Below, in pieces: positions 53,910 through 62,932 of a stretch of 64,000 nucleotides of DNA. The stretch lies in the NCBI GenBank assembly GCA_963850915.1, contig CAWKND010000011.1, positions 1-64,000 of the forward strand. The letters run 5' to 3'. The first letter of the stretch is position 1, and each line of letters opens with the position of its first letter. The DNA comes from CAVTWH01 sp963850915. Its GTDB lineage: Bacteria > Actinomycetota > Actinomycetes > Mycobacteriales > Micromonosporaceae. Position numbers and translations under genes: made by a program. The notes under the pieces are model-generated. The model searched no databases and was not told the DNA's origin. It saw only the letters and a program-made list of their open reading frames with translations.

Positions 53910-56108
53910 GTGAACCTACACCCGCTCGTCACTTTCGCCCGTACCAGCTCGTTAATGCGCACCGGCCTCATCGCGGGCGTGGCGGTGGCCGCGTTCGCCT
54001 ACCCGGCGGCGGTCGTGGTCGGGCTCGGGCTACGGGCCGGCGCGGACGGGGTGGAGTCACTCCCTTCCCAGCTCAATGTGCAGCCACCGGCCCAGACGAG
54101 CTACGTGTACGCCGCTGACGGTACGACCCTGCTCACCGAGTTCTACTCGGAGGACCGGCGCTTCGTACCGCTCGCCGCCACCTCGCCGTACGTGCAGGAG
54201 GCGGTGATCGCCACCGAGGACAGCCGGTTCTTCGAGCACCGGGGCGTCGACGTGAAGGGCACCATCCGCGCCTTCGTCGCCAACCAGCGGGCCGGCGCGG
54301 TGTCCCAGGGCGCATCCACGCTGACCATGCAGTACGTCCGCAACGTGCTGCGCGACCAGGCGCGTACCCCGCAGGACACGGTGGACGCCACCGAGCAGAG
54401 CACCGGGCGCAAGGTGCGCGAGATGAAGCTCGCCCTGGAGCTGGAGAAGACCTGGAGCAAACCGCAGATCCTGGAGGGGTACCTCAACGTCGCGTACTAC
54501 GGGCACCGGGCGTACGGCATCTGGGCGGCTAGCAAGATCTTCTTCTCCAAGTCGCCCGACCAGCTGACCCTCGCCGAGTCGGCGCTACTGGCCGGCCTGG
54601 TGCAGGCGCCGACCTCCTATGACCCCACGGTCGACAGCGCCGCCGCCACCCAGCGCCGGAACTACGTACTCGACCGGATGGTCGACCTGGGCTACATCTC
54701 CGCCGCGGAAGCCTTGCCGGCCAAGGCTTCGCCGGTCGTACTCAACCTGTCCACCTCGCCGAACGACTGCGTCTCGGTGCCCGCCGGCCACAACGACTGG
54801 GGCTTCTTCTGCGACGTGTTCAAGCAGTGGTGGATGCGCCAGCCGGCCTTCGGCGCCAACCCGGACGAGCGGCTGGACAACCTGCGTACCGGCGGGTACA
54901 CGATCGTCACCTCGCTGGACCCACGGGTACAGGCGATCGCGCACACCTCGGTCGTGCAGAAGGAGTCCAACAACAGCCGGTACGCCCTCGGCGAAGCCGT
55001 CGTGCAGCCCGGCACCGGATACGTCAGAGCCCTTGCGGTGAACCGGGTGTACGCCCTCGACCAGTCACGCAACGGGGTGAACACCGACCCGGCCAAGCAC
55101 GCCGCCGGGGTACCGGGCAGCTACCCCAACACCGTCGCGATGCTGCTCGGCGGTGGCGACGTCAACGGGTACCAGGCCGGCTCCACGTTCAAGATGTTCA
55201 CCATGCTCACCGCGCTCCAGCAGGGCATGACACTGAACACCGCGATCTACTCGCCACCCAAGCTCACCTCCGCCTACTACTCGGGCGGCGACAGCCGCAG
55301 TACCTGCAAGGGCGGGCACTGGTGTCCGGTCAACGCGAGCAGCTCGATGACCGGGGTACAGACGATGTGGTCGGGCTTCGGCAAGTCGGTGAACACCTAC
55401 TGGGTACAGCTGGAGGAGCGGGTCGGTGCCGCCAACGTCGTTTCGATGGCGGAGAAGCTCGGCCTGACCTGGCACACCGACACCGACCGGCTGCAGGCCA
55501 CGCCGGCACAGCGCAACGCCTGGGGCGCGTTCACCCTCGGCGTCGCGGACACCACACCGCTCGAGGTGGCGAACGCGTACGCAACCGTTGCGGCAGACGG
55601 GGTCTACTGCGAATCGCTGCCGGTGCAGTCGGTCAAGGGGCCGAACGGGGTCGAGGTCAGCGTGGCGGGCACACCTGTCGCGGCACCCCGCTGCACGCAG
55701 GCGGTCAGCCAGGCGACCGCCCGGGCAGCGGCCGACGCGGCACTGTGCACCACGGGCGGCGGGGCGAAGACCGGCTCCTGTGGCAGCTGGTCGACGTACC
55801 CGGGCTCGGCGAGTGAGGTGGGGCGCCCGTTCGCCGGCAAGACCGGTACCACCGACGACACCCGGGCGGCGTGGTTCGTCGGGTTCACCCCGGACCTGGT
55901 GGGCGCCAGCTTCATCGCCGACCCGGACAACCCGCATGACGTGGCCGGCGACTGGAACCACTGGAAGCCCGACCAGACGGTGGTGGACACGATCAAGCGG
56001 GCACTCGCCGGATCGCCGGTGCGGTACTTCACGCCACCGCCGGCGAGCGCGGTGGGTACGCCGCAGAAGGTGGCGGTACCCAAGTCGGCCGCGAAGACAC
56101 GTACCTGA
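53910..56108 (+). CDS. Class A penicillin-binding protein
   Basis: 732 residues, bifunctional peptidoglycan synthase anchored by one N-terminal helix (LIAGVAVAAFAYPAAVVVGLGL). The glycosyltransferase (GT51) domain has AVIATEDSRFFEHRGVD, QGASTLTMQYVRN, KLALELEKTWSKPQILEGYLN and ESALLAGLVQAP. The transpeptidase has Ser425 in STFK, KSVN at 492-495 and KTGTT from 644. There is no PASTA domain. The C-terminus ends in a short Pro/Lys-rich tail. The start is GTG at 53910; the gene is divergent from cobC and convergent with cobB (8 bases apart), so it splits the cobalamin genes. Confidence 0.94.
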   Translation: MNLHPLVTFARTSSLMRTGLIAGVAVAAFAYPAAVVVGLGLRAGADGVESLPSQLNVQPPAQTSYVYAADGTTLLTEFYSEDRRFVPLAATSPYVQEAVIATEDSRFFEHRGVDVKGTIRAFVANQRAGAVSQGASTLTMQYVRNVLRDQARTPQDTVDATEQSTGRKVREMKLALELEKTWSKPQILEGYLNVAYYGHRAYGIWAASKIFFSKSPDQLTLAESALLAGLVQAPTSYDPTVDSAAATQRRNYVLDRMVDLGYISAAEALPAKASPVVLNLSTSPNDCVSVPAGHNDWGFFCDVFKQWWMRQPAFGANPDERLDNLRTGGYTIVTSLDPRVQAIAHTSVVQKESNNSRYALGEAVVQPGTGYVRALAVNRVYALDQSRNGVNTDPAKHAAGVPGSYPNTVAMLLGGGDVNGYQAGSTFKMFTMLTALQQGMTLNTAIYSPPKLTSAYYSGGDSRSTCKGGHWCPVNASSSMTGVQTMWSGFGKSVNTYWVQLEERVGAANVVSMAEKLGLTWHTDTDRLQATPAQRNAWGAFTLGVADTTPLEVANAYATVAADGVYCESLPVQSVKGPNGVEVSVAGTPVAAPRCTQAVSQATARAAADAALCTTGGGAKTGSCGSWSTYPGSASEVGRPFAGKTGTTDDTRAAWFVGFTPDLVGASFIADPDNPHDVAGDWNHWKPDQTVVDTIKRALAGSPVRYFTPPPASAVGTPQKVAVPKSAAKTRT

Positions 56109-56116
56109 GCCGGCGG

Positions 56117-57937
56117 TCAGGCGGCGGCCTGGTCCGGGTCGGTCGGCTCGACCGACTCCGGGCGCGGCTCGACCGGCCCGGGGCGCTGCTCGACCGGCCC
56201 GGGGCGCTGCTCGATCGACTCGGGGCGCGGCTGGGCTGACTCGGGGCGCGGCTGGGACTCCTCGGCGGTCCAGACGCTGGCGGGTGAGGTGGCGGCCGGT
56301 GTTGGCTGCCGGTTGACCCATGCGCTGCTGACCTGGCCCGGGCTGACCTGGCCCGGGCTGACCTGGCCCGGGCGGACCTCGGCCGGGCCGGTTTCCGGCC
56401 GGAGCCAGTCGGCCAGCCTGGACTCGGCGAGCTGCTCAACTGCCGTGGGGCCGACCAGGTGGGGCTCTACCGCGCGCGGCTCGGCGGGGCGGGACTCGAC
56501 CGGGCGGGAGTCGGTGGGGCGCAGGTCGATGGGGCGCGGGTCGGCGAAGCGGACCTGGCGGGCGGCGGCGACGAAGCGGCCGGCGACGCCGGGGATACCG
56601 GCCCAGTGCACGGTGAGGTAGGAGGCGTGTACCCCGAGATGCACGAAGCCCTCCAGCGCTCCACCCGGCCACAGCCACGCCGCGCTCGCCCCGGCCCGTG
56701 GCGCGGCCAGGCCGGTGTGCTGCTTGTACCCCCACACCCGAGCCCCGGCCGGCAACAGCACCGACGCCGAGCGGGCGGTGGCTTCGCGGTACCCGAGGAC
56801 CAGGTGATCGCCCTGCCGGGTACTGGTGGGCAGTACTCCGGCCATCGGCCGGCCGGCGTGTTCGCGGGACAGCAGGGCCAGTCCGCCCGCCTCGGCGGTG
56901 ATCGGAGCGCCGGACGCGGCCAGGGTCGCCACCGACCGCAGGAAGCCGACGTTTGCGGCGATCTCGTCGAGGTACCCCTCGGGTACCGCGCCGCCCAGTA
57001 CCAGACCGCTGACTCCGGCCGGCAACCCGTTGTCCCGCAGGGGATCCACCGTGACGACATCGGCACCCGCGGAGATCAGCAGCTCACGGGTCTCCAGGTA
57101 GCCGTAGTCGCCGTGCCCGGTACCGGCGATCGCGACCAGTGGCCGGTGCGCTGCCGGCGGGCTCGCCTCGGGCGCCCCGACAACGGGACCGGGTGGCGCC
57201 GGTACCCCCGGATCTGCCGACCACGCCTCGGCCACCAGCGCCGGGGCGGACCGGGCCAGCGCGATGATCCGGTCGACATCGACGTTGGCCGCCACCGCCT
57301 CGCCCAGCCGGCGCACCGCGCGGGCCGCCTCGACCGTCCCGTGCAGGACCGGGACCACCCCGGCGCTGCGCACCGGCAGCGTGGTCAGCTGCCCCCGGCG
57401 CAGCGCACCGAGCACCGGTACCCCGAGGTCGGCCAGCGATTCGCGGAGTACCTGCTCGTGCCGGTCGGAGCCGACCCGGTTGAGGATGACGCCACCCAGC
57501 CACAGCATCTCGTCGTACCCACGGAACCCGTGTACCAGCGCGGCCACCGACTGCCCCATGGTCGCCACGTCCACCACCAGTACCACGGGTGCGCGCAGCA
57601 GCCCGGCGATCTGTGCGGTGGATTCGGTGTCCACCCGACCCGCCAGCCCGTCGTAGAGCCCCATGGTGCCTTCGACGACGGCGAGGTCACGGCCCCGGGA
57701 ACCGTGCAGCAGCAACGGCCCCAGCCGGGCGGCGCCGACCAACTGCGGATCCAGGTTGCGCCCGGGGGTACCGGCGGCGTAGCCGAGGTAGCCGGCGTCT
57801 ACGAAGTCCGGACCGATCTTGAACCCAACCGGACGTACCCCCCTGGCCCGGGCCGCGGCCAGCAGGCCGACCGCGACGGCGGTCTTGCCGTGGCCGGAGG
57901 CGGGCGCCGCCACCACGATCCGCGGAAGGGTAGTCAT
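56117..57937 (-). CDS. cobB: Cobyrinate a,c-diamide synthase (CobB) with altered amidotransferase site and long tail
   Basis: 606 residues. The ATP-binding part is normal: PRIVVAAPASGHGKTAVAVGLLAAARARG (P-loop), VGFKIGPDFVDAGYLG, VVEGTMGLYDGL. The glutaminase part has VAIAGTGHGDYGYLETRELL, a LGGAVPEGYLDEIAAN oxyanion-type loop and the last His in HASYLTVHWAG. But the nucleophile motif that is usually AECGG or AECAG reads TAEAGG here: Ala350 (codon 56890-56888) stands where Cys should be. So glutamine cannot be hydrolysed in the normal way. Residues after about 470 are a low-complexity tail (VSPGQVSPGQVS, RPESVE repeats) not found in the family. The start is ATG at 57937. Confidence 0.85.
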   Translation of the reverse strand: MTTLPRIVVAAPASGHGKTAVAVGLLAAARARGVRPVGFKIGPDFVDAGYLGYAAGTPGRNLDPQLVGAARLGPLLLHGSRGRDLAVVEGTMGLYDGLAGRVDTESTAQIAGLLRAPVVLVVDVATMGQSVAALVHGFRGYDEMLWLGGVILNRVGSDRHEQVLRESLADLGVPVLGALRRGQLTTLPVRSAGVVPVLHGTVEAARAVRRLGEAVAANVDVDRIIALARSAPALVAEAWSADPGVPAPPGPVVGAPEASPPAAHRPLVAIAGTGHGDYGYLETRELLISAGADVVTVDPLRDNGLPAGVSGLVLGGAVPEGYLDEIAANVGFLRSVATLAASGAPITAEAGGLALLSREHAGRPMAGVLPTSTRQGDHLVLGYREATARSASVLLPAGARVWGYKQHTGLAAPRAGASAAWLWPGGALEGFVHLGVHASYLTVHWAGIPGVAGRFVAAARQVRFADPRPIDLRPTDSRPVESRPAEPRAVEPHLVGPTAVEQLAESRLADWLRPETGPAEVRPGQVSPGQVSPGQVSSAWVNRQPTPAATSPASVWTAEESQPRPESAQPRPESIEQRPGPVEQRPGPVEPRPESVEPTDPDQAAA

Positions 57938-58061
57938 GCTCACTCCTTGGGGCTCCGGTGAGCCGCCGGCCGGCGCTGTTTTGCGCGAAGGATAACCAAC
58001 CGTGGCAACCCCGCGCGGGGTCGCGGACGATCTCGCAGCCGGCGGCGGTAGCGTGTCCGGC

Positions 58062-58859
58062 GTGTACCGGTTCCTGCGCACCCCCCGCTGGCTGGGCTTT
58101 GCCGCCCTGACGGTGGTACTCGCCGCGACCATGGTGCTGTTGGGGCTCTGGCAGCTGTCGCGTTATCACCAGCGGGCCGACTACAACAACCGGATCGCCG
58201 CGGCCGCCGCCGGGCAGCCGGTCCCGCTGGACGTGGTCAGCCCGGTCGGTCGGGCGCCGGCCGGCGACACGGCTTGGGACAAGGTCACCATGACCGGCCG
58301 GTACGACCCGGCACAGCAGATCCTGGCCCGCGAGCGCACCCTCAACGACGCGGTCGGCTACGAGGTACTGACCCCGCTGGTACTCGCCGACGGCAGCGCG
58401 GTGCTCGTCGACCGGGGCTGGCTGCCGCCGTCGAAGGCCGGGACGGATGCGCTGCCCAACATTCCCGCGGTACCCGACGGGCAGGTGACCGTGGTCGGCC
58501 GGCTGCACCTGCCGGAGAGCCGGGCGGCGGCGATCCAGAACATCGCGGGTACCCGCCAGGTGCGCCGGGTCTCCACCGCCAAACTGGCCAGCGCCCTGCC
58601 GTACCCGCTACACGGGGGGTACGTGGTACTCGACAGCCAGACGCCGGCCGCCGATCCGGCGTTCGTCGGCATACCTTCCGACCACCAGAATTCCTGGATG
58701 AACGCCGGCTACGTGGTGCAGTGGTGGGCCTTCGCGCTGATCACGCTGCTCGGCTTCGGCTACTCGGCGCGGCGTGAGGCGCAGGGGCCTCGGGAGAAGG
58801 TGGACTGGCGCTCCGCGCTGGACGAGCCACTCGGCCAACCGGTCTCGCCGGCCGTCTAA
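58062..58859 (+). CDS. SURF1 family cytochrome oxidase assembly protein
   Basis: 265 residues. N-terminal helix (WLGFAALTVVLAATMVLLGLWQLSRYHQR) and a C-terminal helix (NAGYVVQWWAFALITLLGFGY), with a large extracytoplasmic loop between. The family pieces FRTPRW-like FLRTPRW, GLWQLSRY, VTMTGRYDPAQQILARERTLND, VLVDRGWLPP and YVVQWWAFA are clear. It assists insertion of heme a into aa3 oxidase. The start is GTG at 58062; GTG at 58053 is also possible. It is divergent from cobB. Confidence 0.92.
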   Translation: MYRFLRTPRWLGFAALTVVLAATMVLLGLWQLSRYHQRADYNNRIAAAAAGQPVPLDVVSPVGRAPAGDTAWDKVTMTGRYDPAQQILARERTLNDAVGYEVLTPLVLADGSAVLVDRGWLPPSKAGTDALPNIPAVPDGQVTVVGRLHLPESRAAAIQNIAGTRQVRRVSTAKLASALPYPLHGGYVVLDSQTPAADPAFVGIPSDHQNSWMNAGYVVQWWAFALITLLGFGYSARREAQGPREKVDWRSALDEPLGQPVSPAV

Positions 58860-58936
58860 CACTTTCTGCCCTGTTCTCCCGGGTGGGTGACCTCGGGTGT
58901 ACCCCGGGCGCAACGTGACTCGTCTATCGTGCTGGC

Positions 58937-59467
58937 ATGGCTGAGCCGCAGTACCCGCCACCGTCGTCCGGCGCGCCGTACCACCCGTACACGCCACCGG
59001 ACCCGACACGGCAACTGCCGGCAAACCCGTACGGATACTCGGCTCCGCCCGCCTCCGGCCCGCCCGGCTCGATGATCCCGTACAGCCCGGTGGCGCCCCC
59101 GGTGTACGCCCCCGTCGAGCAGGTCATCGCGCAGATCGGCGACATCCAGGTCACCTCGACCACGGTGCGTACCCCCGTGGGCCAGTTCCCGCTGCGCGGT
59201 TCGCAGTGGTCGGTGACGGACGCCTGGACGGTCAGCCAGAAGACCCCGGGCTGGGCCATCGCCCTGGCGGTCATCGGCTTCTTCTGTGTCACCTTCTTCA
59301 GCCTGCTGTTCCTGCTGGCCAAGGAGACTGTCGTGACCGGCATGCTGCAGGTCCAGGTGTCCAACGGTCCGCAGGTCTACGTGACCCGGATCCCGGTCAA
59401 CAACCAGGCTGTCGTGCAGGGCATCTACGCACAGGTCAACTACGTTCGGGCGCTGGCTGCGATGTGA
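58937..59467 (+). CDS. Unrecognised Pro/Tyr-rich membrane protein
   Basis: 176 residues. The first 60 are Pro/Tyr/Ala-rich (YPPPSSGAPYHPYTPPDP) and unstructured. A short beta region (QVTSTTVRTPVGQFPLRGSQWSVTDAW) leads to one membrane helix (WAIALAVIGFFCVTFFSLLFLLA) and an extracellular tail (VQVSNGPQVYVTRIPV). This layout is common among actinobacterial proteins of unknown function. The start is ATG at 58937, with no strong binding site. Its 3' end overlaps the convergent ligase gene by 32 bases. Confidence 0.75.
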   Translation: MAEPQYPPPSSGAPYHPYTPPDPTRQLPANPYGYSAPPASGPPGSMIPYSPVAPPVYAPVEQVIAQIGDIQVTSTTVRTPVGQFPLRGSQWSVTDAWTVSQKTPGWAIALAVIGFFCVTFFSLLFLLAKETVVTGMLQVQVSNGPQVYVTRIPVNNQAVVQGIYAQVNYVRALAAM

Positions 59468-61037
59468 GCCCGGCCGGGTGCAGGCGCCGTACGTCGTCGA
59501 TGGTGTCAGCCTCGCTGGCCGGCTTGTCCTCCCGGTAGCGCAGTACGCGCGCGAAGCGCAGTGCCACTCCGCCCGGGTATCTCGGGGACGTCTGTACCCC
59601 GTCGAAAGCTATCTCCACCACCACTTCCGGGCGTACCGTCACCACCCAGTCGCCGCGGGCCACCGCCAGGCTGAGCAGCTTCTCAGTCTGCCAACGCAGC
59701 ATCTCGTCGGTCAGCCCCTTGAACGTCTTGCCCAGCATGACAAAGCCGCCGTTGCGCGGGTCACGGGCGCCCAGGTGGAGGTTGGACAGCCAGCCCTGGC
59801 GCCGGCCGTGTCCCCACTCGGCGGCCAGGATGACCAGGTCGAGGGTGTGTCGCGGCTTCACTTTCACCCAGGCACCGCCGCGCCGGCCGACATCGTAGGG
59901 TGCCTGCGCCGACTTCACCACGATTCCCTCGTGGCCCTCTGAAATGGCCCTGTCAAAGGCTTCCCGGGCTTCGTCCACAGTGGACACGAGTGCCCTGGGT
60001 ACGATCAGCGGGGCTGGAACGGCTGCCGCCAGACGACTCCAGCGCAGCTCCCCCGGCTGGTCCAGCAGGTCGTCGCCGTCCAGCTGGAGCAGGTCGAAGA
60101 AGTACGGACTCAGCGCCATGGCCGCCGCTCGTGTTTTCGCTGCCGAGGTGGGCGCGGCGCTGCCAGTGCGAGTGGCTGCGCTGCTGGCCCGGGTCGCGGC
60201 GCGGGAACTGGTCTCCTGGAACGGTCGTGGCCGGCCCGCCGGGTCGAGCGCGATCGCCTCACCGTCGAGGACGATCTCGTTCACCGGCAGCGCCAGCACC
60301 GCCGCGACCACCTCGGGCGCCCGCGCGGTGATGTCGTCCAGGCTGCGGCTGAAGACACCGACATCAGACCCCGACCGGTGTACCTGGATGCGGATCCCGT
60401 CCAGCTTCGCGTCCACCATCGCCGGCGTACCCGTCGTCTCCAGCGCCTCGTCCAGCGAGGCCGCCGCCTGTGCCAGCATCGGCGCCAGTGGCCGCCCCAC
60501 CCGCAGGGTGAACTCGGCCAGCGCCGGCGCCCCACCGGTCAGCGCCGCCCGGGCGACCGTCTTCAGATCACCCGCGAGCAGCAGCGCCCGGCGTACCGCC
60601 CCCACGTCCAGTGCCGCCGCCCGGGCCACCGCGTCGACCAGGAGCCCGGCCTGCGCACCCTGGCGCAGCTCGCCGGAGATCAGCCCGGACAGCATGCGCT
60701 GTTCGTCGACGGTGGCCCGGCCGAACAGGTCAGCCACGAGTTCCCGCCGTCGCCCCTGCGAGCCGGCCCCGCTCTGCGCGCCCATCTCGGCCAGCCGGGC
60801 ATCCACCTCGGCAACCCCGAGCGTCGGCTCCGGAGCGGCTGGCGGCAGCTCCCGCAGCGCCGCCCAGCCCACCCCGATCTGCCGCTGGCGCAGCTCGCCG
60901 GCGAGGTAGGCAGCGCCCGCCTCGATCTCGTCCGGTGCCAACTGCCGCAGCGCGTTGGCCAGCAGGTCGATCTTGGCCAGCCGGCGGGAGGTGGCCGCCA
61001 CGGCAGCCGAGGTGGCAGCAAGCTCCGCGAAGCGCAT
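59436..61037 (-). CDS. ligB: ATP-dependent DNA ligase
   Basis: 533 residues. N-terminal DNA-binding domain (VGWAALRELPPAAPEPTLGVAEVD), then the nucleotidyltransferase with motif I DAKLDGIRIQ (adenylated Lys), motif III VLDGEAIA, motif IV GIVVKSAQAPYDVG, motif V AWVKVKP, and an OB domain (LSNLHLGARDPRNGGFVMLGKTFKGLTDEML). This is the actinobacterial LigB/LigC-like accessory ligase, not the NAD-dependent LigA. A low-complexity Ala/Thr/Ser insert (about 55 residues after DPAGRPRPFQE) is unusual. The start is ATG at 61037. No Ku or polymerase genes are nearby. Confidence 0.9.
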   Translation of the reverse strand: MRFAELAATSAAVAATSRRLAKIDLLANALRQLAPDEIEAGAAYLAGELRQRQIGVGWAALRELPPAAPEPTLGVAEVDARLAEMGAQSGAGSQGRRRELVADLFGRATVDEQRMLSGLISGELRQGAQAGLLVDAVARAAALDVGAVRRALLLAGDLKTVARAALTGGAPALAEFTLRVGRPLAPMLAQAAASLDEALETTGTPAMVDAKLDGIRIQVHRSGSDVGVFSRSLDDITARAPEVVAAVLALPVNEIVLDGEAIALDPAGRPRPFQETSSRAATRASSAATRTGSAAPTSAAKTRAAAMALSPYFFDLLQLDGDDLLDQPGELRWSRLAAAVPAPLIVPRALVSTVDEAREAFDRAISEGHEGIVVKSAQAPYDVGRRGGAWVKVKPRHTLDLVILAAEWGHGRRQGWLSNLHLGARDPRNGGFVMLGKTFKGLTDEMLRWQTEKLLSLAVARGDWVVTVRPEVVVEIAFDGVQTSPRYPGGVALRFARVLRYREDKPASEADTIDDVRRLHPAGLTSQPAPERS

Positions 61038-61160
61038 ACCGGCATCGTGTCAGGTACCCCCGACATCCGCCCGCGTTGTGACTCGCGTGCCGCGCGTACC
61101 CCCCGGGGTCGCCATAGCGTCGCCACGGTGACCGCGCCGCCCGCCGCGCCCATGCCGGTG

Positions 61161-61220
61161 GTGATGTTGGGGAAATGGTTGTGATCATGGACGACGAGAC
61201 GGCCATTTCCCCAACATCAC
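61161..61220. terminator. Perfect 18-bp hairpin after the M20 peptidase gene
   Basis: GTGATGTTGGGGAAATGG (61161-61178) and its reverse complement (61203-61220) enclose a 24-base loop. It lies between the M20 gene stop and the ligase start, both on the minus strand. No T-tract. It is similar in kind to the hairpins at 19129 and 38608, although its sequence differs. Confidence 0.7.
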
Positions 61221-61265
61221 TGGGTCTACCAAGCGCGCCACAGCGCACTCCGTTCCCGGCGCGAG

Positions 61266-62621
61266 TTAGGCGGCGGCCGCGGCGACGTTGGTCAGGAGCA
61301 GGGCTTCGGCGAGGCAGGCGCGGGCGAACTCGCCCAGGTGCAGGCTCTCGTTCGGGCCGTGTGCGCGGGCGTCCGGGTCCTCCACGCCGGTCACCAGGAT
61401 CGCGGCTGCCGGGAACAGCTCCTGGAAGGTGGCGATGAACGGGATCGAGCCACCGATACCGATGTCGACCGGGTCGACCCCGTCCCAGGCGGAGCGGAAT
61501 GCGGCACGGGCAGCGTCGTACATCGGGCCCTCGGCGTGGATGACGCACGGGGCGCCGCTCTCCTCGAGGGTGACCGTGACCTCGGCACCCCAGGGAGCGT
61601 GCGACTCCAGGTGGCTCTTGACCGCGTCGTACGCCTTGGCCGGGTCGTCGCCGGGTGCCAGGCGTACCGAGATCTTGGCGCGCGCCTTGGGTACCAGTGC
61701 GTTCGGAGCGCCGTGCGAGGGCGGGGCGTCGATGCCCAGTACCGACACCGAGGGCTTCGTCCACATCCGCTCGACCAGCCGGCCGGTACCGATGAGCTGG
61801 GTACCCTCCAGCAGCCCGCCCTCCACCCGGAACCGCTCGACCGGGTAGTCCAGCGCGGCTGCGTGACCACTGAACAGCCCGGCGACCGCCACGTCACCGG
61901 CGTCGTCGTGCAGCGACGCGATCAGTCGGCTGAGCGAGATGAGCGCGTCCGGGACGGCGCCGCCGAACTGGCCGCTGTGCACCGCGTGGTCGAGGGTGCG
62001 TACGTCCACGAACAGGTTGACGATGCCGCGCAGTGAGGTGGTGAGGGCGGGTACTCCCACGTCCCAGTTGCCCGAGTCGGCGATCACCACGACGTCCGCG
62101 GCCAGGTCTTCCCGGTACTCCCGGAGCAGGGTCTCCAGGCTGCCGGAGCCGAACTCCTCCTCGCCCTCCACGAAGATCACCAGCCCGACCGGCAGCGTGT
62201 CCCCGTACGCCCGCAGCGCCGCGATGTGCGCCATCACGCCGGCCTTGTCGTCGGCGGTACCGCGTCCGTACAGCCGACCGTTGCGCTCGGTGGCCTCGAA
62301 CGGCGGGGTCTGCCACTGCTCCGCGTCGCCGATCGGCTGCACGTCGTGGTGGGCGTAGAGGAGTACGGTCGGCGCCCCCGGCGGAGCCGGCCGGCGCCCG
62401 ATGACCGCGGGCTGCCCACCGGCCCGCACGATGCGTACATCCGGCATGCCGGCCTCGCGCAGCAGGGTGGCCACCGCCTCGGCAGAGCGCTCGACCTGGC
62501 TGTGGTCGAAGCCGTCGAAGGCGATTCCGGGGATGCGTACCAGTTCGGTGAGGTCGCGGATCACGCCCGGCATGATCGTGTCGAGGGCACCGCGCAGCTC
62601 TGCTTCGGTCATGGGCGCCAT
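61266..62621 (-). CDS. M20 family metallopeptidase (dipeptidase)
   Basis: 451 residues, two-zinc aminoacylase/dipeptidase fold. The zinc ligands lie in LLYAHHDVQP (His), RGTADDKAGV (bridging Asp), EGEEEFGSG (catalytic and ligand Glu) and near the C-terminus in HGPNESLHL (His). The lid domain is LVDVRT-like LFVDVRTLDHAVHSGQFGGAVPDAL. It would act on small peptides or acylated amino acids in the cytoplasm. The start is ATG at 62621, or ATG at 62612. Upstream lies a tract of ten 20-bp repeats. Confidence 0.92.
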   Translation of the reverse strand: MAPMTEAELRGALDTIMPGVIRDLTELVRIPGIAFDGFDHSQVERSAEAVATLLREAGMPDVRIVRAGGQPAVIGRRPAPPGAPTVLLYAHHDVQPIGDAEQWQTPPFEATERNGRLYGRGTADDKAGVMAHIAALRAYGDTLPVGLVIFVEGEEEFGSGSLETLLREYREDLAADVVVIADSGNWDVGVPALTTSLRGIVNLFVDVRTLDHAVHSGQFGGAVPDALISLSRLIASLHDDAGDVAVAGLFSGHAAALDYPVERFRVEGGLLEGTQLIGTGRLVERMWTKPSVSVLGIDAPPSHGAPNALVPKARAKISVRLAPGDDPAKAYDAVKSHLESHAPWGAEVTVTLEESGAPCVIHAEGPMYDAARAAFRSAWDGVDPVDIGIGGSIPFIATFQELFPAAAILVTGVEDPDARAHGPNESLHLGEFARACLAEALLLTNVAAAAA

Positions 62622-62653
62622 GCTAAGCGCGCCTTACCGCAACCGCCTGCCCA

Positions 62654-62852
62654 CCCCTGTGCCTGACGATCCGCCCCTGCGCCTAACGACACCCCTGTGC
62701 CTAACGACCCCCTGCGCCGGACGACCCGCCCCTGCGCCAGACGACCCGCCCCTGCGCCGGACGACCTGCCGCTGCGCCGGACGACCCGCCCGCCCCTGCG
62801 CCGGACGACCTGCCGCTGCGCCAGATGACCCGCCCCTGCGCCGGACGACCTG
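62654..62852 (+). repeat. Ten tandem repeats of about 20 bp
   Basis: Units of 17-24 bases begin at 62654, 62674, 62692, 62709, 62729, 62749, 62769, 62793, 62813 and 62833. The most common form is CCCCTGCGCCGGACGACCYG. Units 4, 5, 6, 8 and 10 are nearly identical; the outer ones at the left are more diverged. It fills the gap between the M48 gene stop and the M20 gene start (both minus strand), so it lies where the M20 promoter should be. It has no dyad symmetry and no spacers, so it is not a CRISPR array. Confidence 0.85.
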
Positions 62853-62932
62853 CAGTCGCCGCGTCGGGCCGGGCCAGGCAGGCCGCCGCCGCACCGGGGC
62901 AGGCGCGGCCGCGCCGGGCCGGGCCGTATCGC

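Noticed and set aside
62654..62852. A possible CRISPR array at the ten-unit repeat.
   Set aside because: The units follow each other without unique spacers, have no dyad symmetry, and no cas genes are present.
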